NCBI GenBank assembly: GCA_018663815.1
Contig: JABJPQ010000087.1
Coordinates: 1-7,675 of the forward strand
Length of the DNA: 7,675 nucleotides
Direction: 5' to 3'
Origin: Halobacteriovoraceae bacterium
GTDB taxonomy: Bacteria; Bdellovibrionota; Bacteriovoracia; Bacteriovoracales; Bacteriovoracaceae
Shown: positions 1 through 5,807 of the stretch, one piece after another
How the letters are laid out: each line of letters begins with the position of its first letter
Position numbering within the stretch: position 1 is the stretch's first letter
The notes under the pieces: generated by a model
The model's input: only the letters and a program-made list of their open reading frames with translations
Told to the model about the DNA's origin: nothing
The model's database searches: none
Program-made: the position numbers and the translations under genes

Positions 1-333
1 GAATTCAGCATAAGATAAAAACTCAGTGTAAATTGAGATCTTCAATTTTCTGGAGAACTCTACCTTACTAAAGAAAATATCAAAAACATCACGATGAATA
101 TGGTCCAATGTTTGTGAGAACTTCTTAACACTTTTTGATGTTAAAGATTCACCTTTCCAGCCAGGGACAAAGAAGGCTTGCATGGGGTTAGAGGATTGTT
201 CAGGTTCAGCATGATCAAAAGGCGCTAAGGAACTCATCAGAGAGCTAGTCTCTTGTTGATCTCTTTGAGAAATTTCTTGAGTAATTTCGTTGTTTGCCAA
301 CCAATTACCCAACATAAAATTCTTTTTATTCAA
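1..333 (-). CDS. Unrecognised protein, 5' part only (runs off left edge)
   Basis: Reading the minus strand leftward gives an uninterrupted frame of 111 codons to the window edge, so the 3' end is missing. I choose the TTG at 331-333 as start: a purine run (GAGAGAGAAG on the minus strand, about 337-346) sits just upstream at good Shine-Dalgarno distance. The first ATG (313-315) is six codons further in and has no such site. The protein begins MNKKNFMLGNWLANNEIT, followed by a Gln/Ser/Glu-rich polar stretch and then a segment reading QAFFVPGWKGESLTSKSVKK. After that comes a region rich in aromatic and basic residues that looks helical. There is no signal peptide or obvious membrane segment. I do not recognise the family. 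The gene is divergent from the + strand operon and shares its upstream region. The open frame and start context make it likely real. Confidence 0.68.
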   Translation of the reverse strand, partial: MNKKNFMLGNWLANNEITQEISQRDQQETSSLMSSLAPFDHAEPEQSSNPMQAFFVPGWKGESLTSKSVKKFSQTLDHIHRDVFDIFFSKVEFSRKLKISIYTEFLSYAEF

Positions 334-459
334 TTGCTTCTCTCTCTAGAAAACTAAATAAAATTAATTGCTTGCGCGGTTTTTGTGAGCATAATTTGTA
401 TAAGTTTTACGCTAAAAAGTCATTAAAAAAGAAAAATTTTCCCCTATGAAATAAATAAG

Positions 460-488
460 TAAATACTGCGTCACTTTGATCCGATAAC
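460..488 (+). promoter_or_regulatory. Candidate sigma-28-like promoter for the 527 operon
   Basis: TAAATACT at 460-467 and TCCGATAA at 480-487 are separated by 12 bases. The known FliA (sigma-28) pattern is TAAAGTTT, 11 bases, GCCGATAA. The -10-like half matches 7 of 8 positions, but the spacer is one base long and the -35 half matches only partly. It lies about 40 bases before the first gene, a suitable place for a promoter. The surrounding 193-bp region is AT-rich and also has weaker sigma-70-like words such as CATAAT (390-395) and TATAAG (399-404), none with a convincing -35 partner. A chance match is quite possible. Confidence 0.25.
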
Positions 489-526
489 ACTAAAGAGACT
501 AAAAAAAAGGGAGAAGTTCCCTAGAA

Positions 527-1147
527 ATGGATATTAATGAGGAGAGTCGTATGGACAAGGGCTTTAATGATGATGAGCTAGCAGACATCATGAATGAAAT
601 TGAAAGCTTAGAAAAAGAATTTTCTGAAGATGTAACGCCTAGCGAAGAGGTTGCTACTACTGAAGAGACTGAGCATGTTGTTGCTGAGGATAGTCATGAA
701 GAAGTTGTTGCAGAGCAACCGCAAATGAGTGAAGAAGAAACTCATGTTGATGAACCTGAGCCAGTTGTTGAGGCCGTAGTTGAAGAGGTTGAGGATATTA
801 GACCATCTGCAGACTTGACTCAGCCAGCAGGTGAAGAGACTCACGAAGTTCTTGAGGAATTGGTTGAAGTCCATCCTGAGGAAGTAGTTGCGGCTCATGA
901 GCCCTTTGAAGAAAAGGTTCACCCAATTAGGGACGTAAGGGAAGAATTTCATCCGCATACGAGTGGAGCTCACTCAGCAATGAGCTTTAACGTGGAAGGT
1001 GATATGAAGCTTGACCTCGTTTTTCATATTTCAGGTAAAAAGGTTCATTTAAATATTAAAGATGGCTCTTTTGAGTTAGAATTAGAGGGAGGAATGAAGT
1101 TTTCAATTCCTCTGGATGAGACTCATTCAAATAAAAAAGCTGCTTAA
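527..1147 (+). CDS. Acidic Glu/Val/His-rich protein with small C-terminal beta domain, function unknown
   Basis: I do not recognise this 206-residue protein. It has no signal peptide or membrane segment, so it is probably cytoplasmic. It has three parts. Residues 1-35 look helical and charged (DDELADIMNEIESLEKEF). Residues 36-150 are low complexity, dominated by Glu and Val with scattered His and Pro, and probably disordered. Residues 152-196 form alternating hydrophobic/polar strands (KLDLVFHISG, KKVHLNIKDG, FELELEGGMKFSIPL), suggesting a small beta sheet. The tail is basic. The start is uncertain: ATG 527 follows GAGAAG with a 10-base gap, but ATG 551 (residue 9) has GAGGAG only 6 bases upstream, which looks better. 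The rsmD start follows the stop by 5 bases, so the two are probably co-transcribed. The layout of a disordered acidic linker with an end domain suggests a tether or adaptor. This is inference only. Confidence 0.8.
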   Translation: MDINEESRMDKGFNDDELADIMNEIESLEKEFSEDVTPSEEVATTEETEHVVAEDSHEEVVAEQPQMSEEETHVDEPEPVVEAVVEEVEDIRPSADLTQPAGEETHEVLEELVEVHPEEVVAAHEPFEEKVHPIRDVREEFHPHTSGAHSAMSFNVEGDMKLDLVFHISGKKVHLNIKDGSFELELEGGMKFSIPLDETHSNKKAA

Positions 1148-1152
1148 GAAAA

Positions 1153-1731
1153 ATGTCCATAAAAGTTCTAGGGGGAATGGCAAGAGGTTTTACTCTTGCT
1201 ACTCCTGACTCTTGCACGACAAGGCCAACCTCCGTTTTATTACGTCGTCGATTTTTTGATTCCCACCAAGATTTTTCAGATAGTCTTTTTGTCGACTTAT
1301 GTGCTGGCAGTGGAGCAGTAGGTATTGAGGCTTGCTCTAGAGGAGCTAAAGAAGTTTATCTGGTTGAAAATTGTAAAAAAGCATTTAGGTGCTTAAAAAA
1401 TAATGGCCATCTCTTTAAAGAGAAATACCCACAGTCGGGGAGTCTTAACCCCGTTTTATTTGACTTTGAGAAGTGGATAGAAAGAAGTGAGGATATTCTT
1501 GCCTCATACCTCGCTGAGGATACTTACCTGTATTTTGATCCACCTTATGAAAAAATAAATATGTATGAACAGTTTTTTAAACTCATAACACAAAAAAAAG
1601 TAAGCGCTAGAATCATTGTTGAAGCTTGCCAGCAAAAAACCATGTCACTTGCTCAGTTTGAAAAAAAGTTTGGAGTACCTGTAAAAACCTTCAAACAGGG
1701 AACAAGTTTCTTAGCTATTTATGATTTATAA
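1153..1731 (+). CDS. rsmD: 16S rRNA (guanine(966)-N(2))-methyltransferase RsmD
   Basis: RsmD uses S-adenosylmethionine to methylate N2 of a guanine in the 3' major domain of 16S rRNA (G966 in E. coli) during small-subunit assembly. The 192-residue length fits the family. Family signatures are in order: an N-terminal GGMARG segment like the usual GGxxRG (7-12), RPTS (24-27, the RPT element), the SAM-binding motif I DLCAGSGAVGIEACSRGA (48-65), acidic motif II VEN (71-73), and the catalytic DPPY (129-132). The C-terminal GTSFLAIY resembles the usual closing strand. The start ATG lies 5 bases after the upstream stop with no clear Shine-Dalgarno site, which suggests translational coupling. rsmD next to coaD is a common bacterial arrangement and supports the call. 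One minor oddity is that Cys replaces the more usual Phe in DLFAGSG. Confidence 0.93.
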   Translation: MSIKVLGGMARGFTLATPDSCTTRPTSVLLRRRFFDSHQDFSDSLFVDLCAGSGAVGIEACSRGAKEVYLVENCKKAFRCLKNNGHLFKEKYPQSGSLNPVLFDFEKWIERSEDILASYLAEDTYLYFDPPYEKINMYEQFFKLITQKKVSARIIVEACQQKTMSLAQFEKKFGVPVKTFKQGTSFLAIYDL

Positions 1732-1745
1732 ATCCTTGTTATAAT
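1718..1745 (+). promoter_or_regulatory. Candidate promoter for coaD
   Basis: A perfect TATAAT (1740-1745) lies in the short rsmD-coaD gap. TTTATG (1718-1723), at a 16-base spacing, is a poor -35 match overlapping the rsmD stop region. Transcription from here would give a leader of about 25-30 bases ending in the coaD ribosome site. In an AT-rich genome such a hexamer can arise by chance. Confidence 0.35.
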
Positions 1746-1754
1746 GGTAAAAAC

Positions 1755-1769
1755 GAATTATAGATGAGG
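1755..1769 (+). repeat. 15-bp leader element, copy 1 (contains coaD Shine-Dalgarno site)
   Basis: GAATTATAGATGAGG occurs here and, identically, at 3540-3554 before the lipoprotein gene. It ends in the GAGG ribosome-binding core. GAGGA (1766-1770) touches ATG 1771 but is 9 bases from ATG 1780, so it decides the coaD start in favour of 1780. ATGAG (1764-1768) can also pair with CTCAT (1777-1781), a 5-bp hairpin with an 8-base loop that covers both the ribosome site and the start codon. Confidence 0.6.
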
Positions 1770-1779
1770 AATGAATCTC

Positions 1780-2259
1780 ATGAAAAAAACAGCTTTATAC
1801 GCGGGCTCATTTGATCCTTTTACGAACGGGCATTGCGATATTGTTACCAGAGCTTTAAGAATATTTGATGAAGTGACAATTCTGGTTGCTGTCTCGCCAA
1901 ATAAGAAGAATCTTTTTACCAAAGATGAAAGATTAAACATGTTGGAAAATCTATTTAAGGATAACTCCAAAGTTAAGATTGCGTCCTGGGAAGGTCTTTT
2001 AGTTGATTATGCCAAGGAAAATAATATCTCTGCGCTTATAAGAGGTTTACGGCCAACGGGAGATTTTGAAATTGAGTTTCAAATGGCATCTATGAATCAG
2101 AAACTCTACGATGAATTAGAAACGGTGTTTCTAATGACTGGTGAGAACTTGTATTATATTTCGTCCTCGTTGGTTAAGGAAGTTTTTCAACATGGTGGAT
2201 GTATTAAAAAATTTGTTCCAAAGATTATCTTTGATGAAATAGGGAAAATAAACAAATGA
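1780..2259 (+). CDS. coaD: Phosphopantetheine adenylyltransferase CoaD
   Basis: CoaD transfers AMP from ATP to 4'-phosphopantetheine, giving dephospho-CoA, the penultimate step of coenzyme A synthesis in the cytoplasm. From ATG 1780 the protein is 159 residues, the same length as the E. coli enzyme, and begins MKKTALYAGSFDPFTNGH as the family does. The in-frame ATG at 1771 would add three residues but has no room for a ribosome site. Visible signatures are the nucleotidyltransferase TNGH (15-18, the T/HxGH motif), SPNKK with Lys42, IRGLR (87-91) and ISSSLVKE (127-134), which resembles the ISSTxVKE ATP-binding motif. Upstream is rsmD, a frequent partner. Downstream, the stop overlaps the aminotransferase start by 4 bases (ATGA), which points to coupled translation. 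A TATAAT in the gap to rsmD may provide an extra promoter. Confidence 0.96.
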   Translation: MKKTALYAGSFDPFTNGHCDIVTRALRIFDEVTILVAVSPNKKNLFTKDERLNMLENLFKDNSKVKIASWEGLLVDYAKENNISALIRGLRPTGDFEIEFQMASMNQKLYDELETVFLMTGENLYYISSSLVKEVFQHGGCIKKFVPKIIFDEIGKINK

Positions 2260-3488
2260 AATTAAGCTCTAGAGTTAGTGATATGAAGACAAGTATCACT
2301 CTAAAAGTTAATGAAAAAATTAATAAAATGCTACAAAATGGGATACATGTTTATAATATGACAAGTGGTCAATTACCTTTTAAGCCATGTGGTGAATTTG
2401 TTTCAACTTTATCAAAGCAATTAAACTTTTTAAAAAGTTATCAATACAGTCCGATTGCAGGAATGCCAAAATTAAGAAGAAAATTTATCGACTTTATCGA
2501 AGAAAAACGAGGCATTGATTTTGGCTCAGTTGAAACGCCAATGGAATGTATCATTAGTAACGGCTCTAAGCACTCCCTTTATAATGTCTTTGGAGCGCTA
2601 TTGGACCCAGGTGATGAGGTCATTCTTTTAGCTCCTTATTGGGTTTCTTACCCTGAGATTATAAAGTTTTGGAGGGGAGTACCAGTTATTGTTAAGTCTC
2701 ATGCCTTTGATGCTTATACGCCAGCTTTAGAGGATATTGAAAAAGCTATAACTGATAAAACAAAAGCGATCATTATCAATAGTCCTAATAATCCAGCGGG
2801 TATTCACTATACTGATAGCTGGATGAAAAATTTCGCTAAATTTTTAAATTCTCATCCTGAATTAACAATTATTAGTGATGAGATTTACAGTGAGCTTAGT
2901 TATTTTGATCCTAAGCCAAGTTATTTTTATCAGTTTGATAAAGAGCTTCTTAGTAGGACAGTTATCATTCACGGTATTTCTAAGTCTTTTGCAGCAACAG
3001 GCTTGCGTATTGGCTTTTGTATTGCTGATGCTGAGCTAACTAAGGCCATGGCCAAAGTGCAAAGCCAAACAACATCAGGGCCTAATAGTCTCGTTCAAAG
3101 GGCCTTAGTTGATTTTGATTTTCACCTGCAAGATAATTATTTTGATACGGTTAAAGAAGAGCTTAGAGAGTGTGCTCAAATAATTCGTATTTCTTTTAGA
3201 GATGCTAATTTAGCTCATTGTTATTATCAAACAAATTCTGCTTTTTATTATTTACTCGATTTTTCACGCATGCCATTTTTTAAAAAATTTCAACTAGCAC
3301 ATGCGGACCTGGAAGAGAGTGATCTGAGTAAAGTTATAGTGGATGACATACTTGATAAGGCTGGTGTGGCTTTAGCTCCAGGATCAGCTTTTGGGTACCC
3401 TAACTCGGCAAGAATGAGTATGACCCTTGATACAGCTCCTTTTAAAGAGGCGATTGGTAAATTAACCGAGTATCTCACTTCGAAATAA
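2256..3488 (+). CDS. Class I/II PLP-dependent aminotransferase (aspartate aminotransferase-like)
   Basis: This is a fold-type I aminotransferase of 410 residues, typical length, that moves amino groups between an amino acid and a 2-oxo acid using pyridoxal phosphate. Visible elements are YSPIAGMPKLRR (64-75); SNGSKHSLYN (101-110), the phosphate-binding turn; Trp129 in APYWVSYPE, the cofactor-stacking position; SPNNPAG (176-182) with Asn179; ISDEIY with Asp208 and Tyr211; the cofactor lysine Lys243 in HGISKSFAATGLRIG with Arg251; and the carboxylate-binding Arg386 in YPNSARMSMT. The overall pattern is closest to the aspartate aminotransferase (AspB/AspC) class, but substrate cannot be settled by eye, so no symbol is given. 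The start overlaps the coaD stop by 4 bases, with AGGG about 11 bases upstream. Aspartate feeds beta-alanine and pantothenate, hence CoA, so a metabolic link to coaD is conceivable. This link is inference. Confidence 0.94.
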   Translation: MKLSSRVSDMKTSITLKVNEKINKMLQNGIHVYNMTSGQLPFKPCGEFVSTLSKQLNFLKSYQYSPIAGMPKLRRKFIDFIEEKRGIDFGSVETPMECIISNGSKHSLYNVFGALLDPGDEVILLAPYWVSYPEIIKFWRGVPVIVKSHAFDAYTPALEDIEKAITDKTKAIIINSPNNPAGIHYTDSWMKNFAKFLNSHPELTIISDEIYSELSYFDPKPSYFYQFDKELLSRTVIIHGISKSFAATGLRIGFCIADAELTKAMAKVQSQTTSGPNSLVQRALVDFDFHLQDNYFDTVKEELRECAQIIRISFRDANLAHCYYQTNSAFYYLLDFSRMPFFKKFQLAHADLEESDLSKVIVDDILDKAGVALAPGSAFGYPNSARMSMTLDTAPFKEAIGKLTEYLTSK

Positions 3489-3529
3489 AGCGAAATAGAG
3501 CAAGTTTTTCTGGCTACATTTATATCCTT

Positions 3530-3554
3530 CCTCATTCTAGAATTATAGATGAGG
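3530..3554 (+). promoter_or_regulatory. Hairpin over the lipoprotein-gene ribosome site, with 15-bp element copy 2
   Basis: CCTCAT (3530-3535) plus CTA (3537-3539) can pair with TAG ATGAGG (3546-3554), leaving one bulged T and a 6-base loop. This makes a 9-bp stem that includes the Shine-Dalgarno core GAGG (3551-3554). The bases 3540-3554 are identical to 1755-1769 before coaD. If transcribed, the hairpin would hide the ribosome site, as in RNA thermometers or other translation switches. The structure is seen in the sequence; any regulatory role is inferred. No convincing promoter or terminator is visible in the 3489-3560 gap. Confidence 0.4.
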
Positions 3555-3560
3555 TATTAT

Positions 3561-4568
3561 ATGAAAATAAGTTTCCATAAATTAATCTGCATACTATTTT
3601 GTGTGATTATTTCTTGTGCGAAAACCGACGAAGCTGAGGTTATCTCTGCGCTTCAAGAAGCCAAATATTTTTTAAGTTCAATGGAGTGTACTGACGCATT
3701 ATCTGCGTTGGATGAGATTGGCTTTCAAGAAGATAATGCTGATTATATTTCAGTCTATGCTTCAGCTCAGGCATGTAAGGCAGGTTATAAAGAGCTGGAT
3801 CTTTTTGGGGGAAACTTGGATAGCCTCGCCTCAGCGAGTTTGATTACTTCATTAGCAGCTTTAAGTTCCTCAAATGAAACTGAACCAGATAGTGCTAACT
3901 TTCTAGCTTTGGATGGAGCAATAACAACCCTGTTATCTTATGATGGAACAGCTCAACCGAATACAGCAGCTAGAAATATAAAATTTGGTACAAAAAAATC
4001 TGGTGATATAAGCTTACAAGCTTTGTATTTACTTTTTGTTCAAATGGGGAAGTTTTATGCTCTTTATGGTAATGCAGGTATTAATACGACACCAGATCCA
4101 GATGTTCCAGGCTCAAAAGGGTATGGAACATTTACTAATTCGTGTCTTTTTTCTTACACGACAAGTGATGCCATTGATTGGGTGACTGCATCTCCAGCAG
4201 GAACCTGTACAGCAGCTACCGGAAGTGAAGGAAGTGATTTTTTAGAGTCACCGGTTACTGCAGCTGTAATTAAAACTCGGCTGTGTAATGGAATTATCTA
4301 CTACAATAATTTGATGGATATTTTAGCTAACGTAACTTTACCGGGCAGTGACTCCTTGGGTGACGTTGGAAACATTCAAACGGTATTGGCTAACTTAATG
4401 AGCTTAGCTGAGCTTGCTGAGGCTGGCGCTTTTAATGATGGAGATGCCAATGGAGTAAATGCGATATCGGCTTTAAAAAGTGTTACTGGGCAGGCTGCCT
4501 GTGAGGCTGAAAATATTGAACGTATTGAAAAATTTTATGCCATTTTTCTTGAGACGATTTACCAATGA
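3561..4568 (+). CDS. Predicted lipoprotein of unknown function
   Basis: From ATG 3561 the protein is 335 residues and starts with a lipoprotein signal: Lys2 and Lys7, a hydrophobic core, then the lipobox IISC with Cys19 as the lipid-modified residue. GAGG at 3551-3554 is 6 bases from this ATG. The in-frame ATG at 3549 overlaps that ribosome site and would add MRYY to the signal, so 3561 is preferred. The mature part has a helical, TPR-like opening (about 24-80). A Gly/Ser/Thr/Pro-rich middle (about 175-230) and further helices follow. Besides Cys19 it has six cysteines (43, 72, 195, 216, 242, 314), an even number that would allow disulfides in the periplasm. FNDGDANGVN (291-300) weakly resembles a calcium loop but lacks the final acidic residue. 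I do not recognise the family. The stop overlaps the next start by 4 bases, so it is probably made with the downstream outer-membrane protein. Confidence 0.83.
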   Translation: MKISFHKLICILFCVIISCAKTDEAEVISALQEAKYFLSSMECTDALSALDEIGFQEDNADYISVYASAQACKAGYKELDLFGGNLDSLASASLITSLAALSSSNETEPDSANFLALDGAITTLLSYDGTAQPNTAARNIKFGTKKSGDISLQALYLLFVQMGKFYALYGNAGINTTPDPDVPGSKGYGTFTNSCLFSYTTSDAIDWVTASPAGTCTAATGSEGSDFLESPVTAAVIKTRLCNGIIYYNNLMDILANVTLPGSDSLGDVGNIQTVLANLMSLAELAEAGAFNDGDANGVNAISALKSVTGQAACEAENIERIEKFYAIFLETIYQ

Positions 4569-5680
4569 AAAAGCTACTTATACTTCTTCTTTTCATCTTT
4601 TCACAACAAACACTGGCCGCCGCTGAAAGATCATTGGGTAAGAGTGCCCGGGGATTATTAATGGGGGATGCTTATACTTCGATTGCAGATGACGAGTACA
4701 CTCTTTTTTATAACCCAGCTATTTTAGCTAGGCATAAGGGATTTAGTTTTTATCCACTCAATCCGGCTTTTAGTGGTACAAATATTTTAAGTGAGCCCGA
4801 TAGATTTACTGACCTTGGTTCTGAGCCAACTGATTTTGCGACAGCAGCTTTTGATTTTCCGGTGCATATTGGAATTAATTATGCCCCTGGTTTTAAAATG
4901 GGAAAGTTTGGTTTAACTGCTTTAGTTAACTATAATTCAAATTTTAACCTGCAAAATCAGGTAACACCTATGTTAGATGTTGATCATCATTTTGATAGGG
5001 GCTTTATTGCAGGATATGCTCATCCGTTATTTGGAAGTTATACGACAGGCTCAGGAGGAGAGCATTTAGCACTAGGCTTAAGTGTAAAATACATTCAAAG
5101 AGAAGCGATATATGGATCCTATAATTTAACCGGATATAGTTTATTAGATGCACTTTCAAAATCAGATGCTGACGCTATTTTAGAGTCCTTAGGAAAAATT
5201 AATGGAAGTGGTTGGGGAGCAGATATTGGGTTAGATTATATTAACTCCAGTGGAGCTCAAACATTTAGTGCGGGGCTGGCAATACTTGATTTGTATACTA
5301 TCTTACATACAGAAAGTAATACAGATGATTTAGAAGTTCAAACTCAACCGATACAGGTTAACCTTGGAACTGCTTGGCAAGTTAGTGCTGGCGCTGGATT
5401 TGGGTTTACAGTTTCTGCTGACATAAAACATTTAGAGCAACAAATGGAGTTAGCCAGAAGAGTTCATTTGGGTCTTGAGCTGGAACTTACACCAGCACTG
5501 AGCTTACTCGGAGGCATAAATGCAGTTGATAATTATAGTTACGGTTTAAAATTTAATACAGGCTTAATAAAAATCTATGCTGGTTTTTATGGCACTGAAA
5601 TTGGTGAAAAATTGCATCAACAAGATTCAGATCGTTTCATAGTTTACCTATCTCTTTTTCATTTTACTTTTAATCCATAG
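4565..5680 (+). CDS. Outer-membrane beta-barrel protein, FadL/PorV-like
   Basis: This 371-residue protein has a classic Sec signal peptide (MKKLLILLLFIFSQQTLAAA, cleavage probably near residue 18-20). The mature start includes GLLMGDAYTSIADDEYTLFYNPAIL (written here as GLLMGDAYTSIADDE 30-44 and YTLFYNPAIL 45-54). This matches the N-terminal pattern of FadL/PorV/TraF-like barrels, in which a Gly-rich strand is followed by ADD and (Y/W)NPA. The rest alternates short amphipathic strands with Gly/Asn/Asp turns, for example HLGLELELTPALSLLGGINA (301-320) and YGLKFNTGLIKIYAGFYG (326-343). The C-terminal strand IVYLSLFHFTF is rich in aromatic residues, as barrel-assembly signals are. Transport of hydrophobic solutes or service as a secretion or assembly partner are both known for relatives, and the sequence does not decide between them. 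It overlaps the lipoprotein gene by 4 bases and has only a weak ribosome site, so translation is likely coupled. Confidence 0.76.
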   Translation: MKKLLILLLFIFSQQTLAAAERSLGKSARGLLMGDAYTSIADDEYTLFYNPAILARHKGFSFYPLNPAFSGTNILSEPDRFTDLGSEPTDFATAAFDFPVHIGINYAPGFKMGKFGLTALVNYNSNFNLQNQVTPMLDVDHHFDRGFIAGYAHPLFGSYTTGSGGEHLALGLSVKYIQREAIYGSYNLTGYSLLDALSKSDADAILESLGKINGSGWGADIGLDYINSSGAQTFSAGLAILDLYTILHTESNTDDLEVQTQPIQVNLGTAWQVSAGAGFGFTVSADIKHLEQQMELARRVHLGLELELTPALSLLGGINAVDNYSYGLKFNTGLIKIYAGFYGTEIGEKLHQQDSDRFIVYLSLFHFTFNP

Positions 5681-5703
5681 ACTCAAATTAGTATAAGTAT
5701 AAT
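5669..5703 (+). promoter_or_regulatory. Candidate promoter for phoH-pilZ
   Basis: TATAAG (5692-5697) runs directly into a perfect TATAAT (5698-5703). TTTAAT (5669-5674) lies 17 bases before the first and matches the -35 consensus at only three positions. It sits at the start of the 127-bp gap, implying a leader of roughly 95 bases before the phoH start. This is the best promoter-like signal in the gap but is not proven. Confidence 0.33.
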
Positions 5704-5739
5704 CTTTATTGTTGATAAATCCTATCTGCTATTTGCTAG

Positions 5740-5762
5740 TTATGGCCATAAGAATTTTTTTT
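5740..5762 (+). terminator. 12-bp palindrome followed by T8, possible weak terminator or operator
   Basis: TTATGGCCATAA (5740-5751) is a perfect palindrome, followed by GAA and eight T (5755-5762). As RNA it gives only a 4-bp AT stem with a GGCC loop, which is weak for a Rho-independent terminator. As DNA it could be a dimeric repressor site. Its position between the barrel gene and phoH fits either reading. Confidence 0.25.
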
Positions 5763-5796
5763 CCTTACAATTGATGCAAACCTAATTTTCCAATTT

Positions 5797-5802
5797 GGAG
5801 GG
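5797..5802 (+). promoter_or_regulatory. Strong Shine-Dalgarno site that fixes the TTG start of phoH
   Basis: GGAGGG lies 5 bases before TTG 5808. No ATG or GTG start lies nearby in frame, and the PIN-domain core (VLDTNVL) begins only nine residues after this TTG. The start is therefore well supported despite being a rare codon. Confidence 0.8.
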
Positions 5803-5807
5803 AATTC

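Noticed and set aside
1..6. The window begins exactly at an EcoRI site (GAATTC), suggesting a clone boundary
   Set aside because: Further GAATTC sites occur inside (5802-5807 and near 6487) and the right end has none, so this tells nothing about biology.
608..973. 121-codon open frame on the minus strand inside the acidic-protein gene
   Set aside because: It mirrors the Glu/Val-rich coding bias of the + strand gene, whose codons rarely create stops on the other strand. There is no ribosome site, and the translation is an implausible Phe/Leu/Asn-rich string.
1758..1970. 70-codon minus-strand frame over the start of coaD
   Set aside because: It is antisense to a certain gene, has no recognisable product, and is a shadow frame.
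3481..3500. Tandem 10-base near-repeat CGAAATAAAG / CGAAATAGAG at the aminotransferase stop
   Set aside because: Only two copies with one mismatch in AT-rich sequence. No terminator stem or other function is apparent.
3290..3535. 81-codon minus-strand frame at the end of the aminotransferase gene
   Set aside because: It lies mostly antisense to conserved aminotransferase sequence including Arg386. No domain or convincing start context is visible.
291..4470. Possible dockerin or calcium loop in the lipoprotein (residues 291-300, about 4431-4460)
   Set aside because: DGDANG looks like a calcium loop, but the last position lacks the needed acidic residue and there is only one copy, so I do not call a calcium-binding domain.
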